In this document: positions 27,640 to 31,531 of the stretch, piece after piece | Layout: each line of letters begins with the position of its first letter | Numbering within the stretch: position 1 is the first letter of the stretch | Origin: Chara braunii | Lineage: Eukaryota > Streptophyta > Charophyceae > Charales > Characeae | NCBI GenBank assembly: GCA_003427395.1 | Contig: BFEA01000006.1 | Coordinates: 6,646,019 to 6,677,549, forward strand | Reading direction: 5' to 3' | Length of the DNA: 31,531 bases | Notes under the pieces: generated by a model | The model's input: the letters and a program-made list of their open reading frames with translations, nothing else | Told to the model about the DNA's origin: nothing | The model's database searches: none | Made by a program: the position numbers and the translations under genes

Positions 27640-28620
27640 CCCTATAATCGATACACATGCGCAACTCTCCCTCCTTTTTGGGGAAAAACAACACGGGTGC
27701 TCCGAAAGGAGAAGAACTGGGCCTAATCCAACCTTTTCGAGGAGTTCGTCTAACTGCTTATGCAACTCCTCTAACTCCCTTGGGGACATCCTGTAAACTG
27801 CACCCTTAGGAGTTCTACTGCCAGGCTCTATCTCAATGCGGTGCTGGATTGGTCGCGACAGTATTCCTGGTGGCGGCTCTGCCAAATCTTTAAACTCTTC
27901 CAGCAGCTTGGCAATAGTTGGGTCTATTGGCTTCTCCTCGCTAGGCTTAGTGACAGGCCTTGCATAGGCTACAAAGACTTGTTCTTCTAACTGCTCCTTT
28001 TTAACTAATCGTGCGAACGCGCGAGCACTGAGACAACAATGTGCCAGGGAGTTATCTACTCCTGACACATGGAACAGACGGGCAGTCTTGACCTCGCCTG
28101 ATGGACTAGGTAGCCTACACTCATGCTTTCTTAAGAGAAGTGTGGCCCCTGCTGCCTCTCCCCACTCCATACCTAGGACTCTATCAAAAGGGAGGTTGTC
28201 CTCTACGAGGAGAGTCAGAGAGTGGAGAACTTTCTCCACCTTGCCACCTTTCTCTAAGCGCGGATACGCCTGGACTCCCTCGACGTAATCCTCAACACGC
28301 ATCGTGCAGTTGTTTGCGAGGATACTGACTATGGGGTCTTCCAACTTTTGGACTTTCAGACCTAGCCTCAGCTTCTTTAGCGCTTTCCTGTTAATATAAC
28401 TACGGGTAGCCCCTGTGTCTATAAGGGCCACTACCCTGCTTCTAAAAACTTCTATATCCACTAACACCAGTTGTCCTTTGCTCTCCTTCTTCATCTCGGC
28501 CCAGGCCAGCATCCTCTCCCTGAACTCTTCTGCCAGAACTGTGAGGGAAGTGCCTAGAGAGACTCTAACACAGGTAGTCTCTGGACAGCTAATTAGGCAC
28601 TGGCCTGCAACCTCTACCAT
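27640..28620 (-). pseudogene. Protease and N-terminal RT, element 3
   Basis: The minus-strand frame from 28620 contains LVLVDIEVFRSRVVALIDTG then ATRSYI, with the DTG active site at about residue 68, then LPFDRVLGMEWGEAAG (flap/third strand), a Glu/Pro-rich linker, and [20 protein letters not shown], the RT entry. A one-base loss near 27733 shifts the frame; the alternative frame reads [20 protein letters not shown] and CIDYRGLNA up to the insertion at 27639. The protease frame seems to continue upstream of 28620 beyond a TAG (at about 28648). The start is not certain. Confidence 0.88.
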
Positions 28621-28700
28621 AGGCTCATGTGGTGTGGGAGTTTCCTAATGGTGCGCGCACACTTCCCCACATGGCCTAATGGTAAGGGCAGTTGCGACCC

Positions 28701-30652
28701 CTACCAGTGGCTTCCTTTTGACCCCTGGGCAGCAAATCGAGCTTCCCTATACTTTGGACAATATTTAATGATATGGGCAGGGTCACCGCAGTAGATGCAC
28801 TGCCCCTGCTCCATCCGCTGTTGCCAAACCCTCTTGTCCTGACTGCCAACCTCCTCTCCTTTGAGGTGATCCTCCACCTCTGCGTTGTGGTGATCGACTA
28901 GGCCCCGAGCGATTCGGCGGAGGACCTTGACCCCTACCTCCTCTTGGTGGTTCCTTTGGCCGCCAACCCCTTGTGCGCCCGGACCTCGACCACCCATGGC
29001 CCGGCCCCCTTGGCCCTGGCCTCCTCCTCTACCTTGTGGCCTCCCTCCAGCAACGACGACACCGTAAGTCCTCCGCTGGCCTACACTACTGTCTTCCTCC
29101 TCCAGCCCCCACTCTATCTGACTGTAGGGGACTTCGTCAGTACCACCCCCATCTAAAGTAAGGATCAGGTGATCCTTGGCCCTGACCTATCCGGAGATGG
29201 TACGACCTTTCCACTTCTCTCCCTTGTCTAAATCCGTATGCCAGAAAGTGGAAACTGGCATGGATTTGGCCTCAGGACCACCTCTCTACTCGACGCATCA
29301 TACGTGATGGTGGCTTGTTGGGTCTTCTCAAAGAAATGCCCTCGTAAGGGCTCTTGCATGGCACGATACAACAAGTTAACTAATTGGGTCTCAGTGACCC
29401 CGTGGTCTGGGATGGCTACCAGATCATCCATAACTGCCTTGAGTGCTCTCTCACTCTTCCACTATCGTGAGTGGATTGTTCGCAGTTTGTCAGAGGCCCT
29501 GACGCCTCGCGTGACATCAGCGAACCTCTCTCTCAGGAGTTTGAGGAATTTGGGAAGAGTGGCGAGTTTGGAGTATGCAACCATATTGTTTTCATAATCG
29601 GCTACTCGCGCGAGGGACCTAGCAAAACTAGCCGCTTCGTCTCGTAATGCATGGAAAGCCACGAGGACTTGTTCCTCTGGTGCTGTAAGTTGCAAGTACA
29701 CGTATGTGTCAATACTAGCCTCCTAGTTATCAAANTTTTCGTCTTTTTTCCCGCCATAAGAGTCAGGAAACTTGAGCTTGACAGACTCTTTGTAGGGATG
29801 CCCTTCACTCTTTGCAGCGGCCACTACTCTGGCGCCTTCGATGGCGCCTGCACAGAATTTCTCTGCGCTTCTTAACTTTCTGACTTCGGTCCCGACGTGG
29901 GTCATTACATCGCGCGCGAAGTCCTCGAAACCAGACCGGATGGAGTGGAGGGCCATGTCTTGGCCCCTTACAGACTGATGGTGCTCGGTCCAGGCCCTGC
30001 CTAAGAGCTCGATGCTCCCAAGGATCTTGTCAAACTTGGCCAGGATATCAGGCTGGGCCTCTACTTCCTGTCTAGATGTTTGTAAACTCTCCACTTCTCT
30101 AGCCATCCGGTTGGCTTCCTCCATCCTCCTCTTCTTCTCTCTCGCTAGGCGTAACTTCCAGTCCAACCTCTTCTCATTCTCTATAGCCTGGCGTTCTAGG
30201 GGATCACTCGTCGCCTCGATCTCCTTGATTGCTGCTTCCTTCTCCTCCTGAGATATATATAACATTGCCCCTTCATCTTCTCCCAGCAATAAATTAGCCA
30301 CCCACTCACTTATCTTCTTCTCCACCCACGGGTCATCTTCCTTCGTGCCACTGCTCTTTACTCCTTCCCCCAATCTTCTTCTTCTGAGGGGCTCTTCTTT
30401 CGGCTGCTCCTCCTCCTCTTCAACCTCTTCCTCTACTGCAGCCCTCATTCTCTCCTCCTCTTCTTGCTGCAACCTTTTCATCTCCTCCTCCGGCTTCTTT
30501 TTCTTTGTCGCCTGCTTCTCTGCTATCATCTTCATCTTCGCCTGTCTAAGGAGTTCCTTCTTCTCTCTCCTCTCTCTCAGGATGGCGACGGTTTGCTCTT
30601 CTTGAGCCTTACTGTAGGGCGTGGTGCTCTTCCCACTGTGAGTGTCAACCAT
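28701..30652 (-). pseudogene. gag, element 3
   Basis: A start at 30652 (MVDTHSGKSTTPYSKAQEEQ) leads to a very charged coiled coil (residues about 20-90; runs of E, K and R), then DPLERQAIENEKRLDWKLRL, and a capsid-type part DSYGGKKDE.FDN-TAG-EASIDTYVYLQLTAPEEQ. Further TAGs lie at 29462 and 29228. A frameshift near 29215 and another TAG (29187) precede a Gly/Arg-rich segment and a CCHC knuckle CIYCGDPAHIIKYC near 28758-28799. The N at 29735 lies in the capsid. Gag would package element RNA; the stops make it non-functional unless TAG is read through. Confidence 0.85.
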
Positions 30653-31063
30653 GGTGATAGGTGCACAACCGGATGACAGTTCTAGGCCTCACCACTTAGA
30701 CCTCGGCTCCCTGACTGGCACAACCTAAGACTGACTCAATCTAAGGACCACAGCTCGGATTTTGGGCCTACCATCCCACACCGAGCAGCCCGCCAGTCAG
30801 TACCGGTCCTTGGGAGGGTTCGTGTCCTCCGGGACAGTCGAGTCGTCAGACACGGCCTTTAGCCCTACTCAGCCCGTATGGGTTTGGTCAACAAGGCTCT
30901 ATCCTTCATACACGGAGTTCCTATCACCTGGACAGAAGAGACTCAATGCACAAAGAAGAGACAAACAGACTCAGCAAGTACCATAGGGTGAGTGCACATC
31001 CATAGGGCGAGGGGATAGGCTGAGGGCTTAGCGAGAATATACCAGCTCCAGCTTGCTCAAATC

Positions 31064-31190
31064 GTGGTCAACAACCCTGGTCGACGCCTTGGTCAACGCT
31101 GGTCAACTCGCCGGTCAACGCTCCAGTCCACTCTGGTCAACGCCTTGGTCAACGCCCAAACCAACTTCGGTCAACCCCCTGGTCAACCTT
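31064..31190. repeat. GGTCAAC-type short repeat
   Basis: GGTCAAC appears about eight times in about 125 bp, commonly as CTTGGTCAACGC or CTGGTCAAC, spaced 9-20 bases. The inverse, GTTGACC, contains TTGACC, the WRKY W-box core. Function is inference only. Confidence 0.75.
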
Positions 31191-31465
31191 CAACTCGGCT
31201 ATGGCTGCTGCCTTCTTCTTCCTCGCCACCCTTCTTCTTCTTCCTCCTTTCTTTCTCCTTCCTCGCCTGGTTCTTCTTTCACCCCGGCTATGTCTTCCCT
31301 TTTCTCCTTCGTCGTCCCTCCTTCCTCTTCTTCAGCTATGGCTTCTCTCTTCTCTTTCGTCTCTCCCTCCTCCTTCACTCGTCTTCTTTCTTCTTCCTCC
31401 GTGCCCGAGCTCCGCGGCTATGGCCGCCTTCTTCCTTCTTGGACCGCACAACCAATCTTGTATCA

Positions 31466-31466
<1 letters not shown>

Positions 31467-31531
<65 letters not shown>
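31467..31531. repeat. (CT)n microsatellite at the window edge
   Basis: Starts within ACTCCTCTCTCT and continues to the last base; it is cut by the end of the window, so its true length is unknown. Confidence 0.97.

Larger units (their letters stand above)
23494..30652 (-). mobile_element. Ty3/gypsy retrotransposon, element 3 (antisense, nearly full internal region)
   Basis: Minus strand, in order gag, protease, RT, RNase H, integrase, C-terminal tail, ending ERVLD and a stop at 23494. It lies antisense to the kinase exons. The RT is split by a 1501-bp insertion at 26129-27629. In-frame stops are almost all TAG, each explicable as CAG (Gln) to TAG or TGG to TAG. Flanking LTRs could not be matched to one another. 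Confidence 0.92.
30653..31531. other. 5' leader/LTR-like region of element 3, repeats
   Basis: No coding region. On the minus strand this is upstream of gag, so leader and 5' LTR are expected, but LTR edges and a primer-binding site could not be fixed. Holds GGTCAAC repeats, TTCTTC-rich pyrimidine DNA with four spaced GCTATG words (31198, 31287, 31335, 31414), and a terminal CT run. Confidence 0.45.

Noticed and set aside
23584-29725. Reassigned genetic code with TAG as Gln
   Set aside because: TAG is concentrated in one decayed element while neighbouring elements use other stops, and frameshifts are also present; mutation is simpler.
30012-30605. Plus-strand Ser/Phe-rich frames
   Set aside because: Antisense shadows of the charged coiled coil of element 3 gag.
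1-31531. CRISPR array, bacterial operon or tRNA gene
   Set aside because: No spacer-repeat pattern, no ribosome-binding-site-led gene clusters, and no cloverleaf with a GGTTCGAATCC-like arm was found.

Overview
This is nuclear DNA from a eukaryote of the plant lineage, and it is mostly retrotransposon debris. The points that show this are introns with GT..AG borders, large pyrimidine/purine microsatellites, U6 snRNA and 25S rRNA fragments, and several decayed Ty3/gypsy elements. The only confidently named cellular gene is a two-exon piece of phosphomevalonate kinase (19513-19876). Streptophytes keep the mevalonate pathway and chlorophytes are generally thought to have lost it. A repeat-rich streptophyte alga such as Chara fits well, but that is inference, not proof.

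Layout. 1-5.3 kb: anonymous DNA holding an antisense gypsy integrase tail (775-1080), duplicated palindromic repeats, a U6 snRNA 3' fragment (2540-2596), a 25S rRNA-like fragment (3174-3225), a 48-bp in-frame repeat (3933-4290) and GTAC-rich blocks. 5.58-6.87 kb: an unrecognised minus-strand gene or pseudogene with one well-supported intron; a decayed copy of its exon lies at 7.44-7.63 kb. 7.74-10.5 kb: plus-strand gypsy pol relic (element 1), followed by an LTR-like block (A1, about 10.55-11.79 kb). 11.8-17.5 kb: a second plus-strand gypsy element (gag-PR-RT-RH-IN), then LTR B1 (17.5-18.97 kb). 19.5-19.9 kb: the phosphomevalonate kinase exons. 20.28-21.23 kb: LTR A2. 22.55-23.16 kb: LTR B2. 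23.49-30.65 kb: a minus-strand gypsy element (element 3) in the order gag-PR-RT-RH-IN. Its RT is split by a 1501-bp DNA-transposon-like insertion (26129-27629) with a 10-bp target duplication and an inverted pair of U6 pseudogenes inside. 30.65-31.53 kb: leader/LTR-like DNA with GGTCAAC repeats and a CT tract cut by the window edge.

How it fits together. Nothing here looks like a working operon or pathway cluster. The retroelements are all broken by stops, frameshifts, tandem duplications and nested insertion. The kinase exons sit between LTR blocks, so if the gene is intact its introns are very long and loaded with transposons.

Two cautions. Positions 11203-11240 are the Nextera mate-pair junction adapter, flanked by an exact 160-bp duplication; this is a library or assembly artefact, not biology. 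Isolated N bases at 18502, 22273, 23162, 24157, 24164, 27104 and 29735 mark other uncertain positions, some beside suspicious duplications. The most intriguing native signal is an inverted repeat centred on the TATA box in four LTR copies, with arm sequences that differ but still pair.
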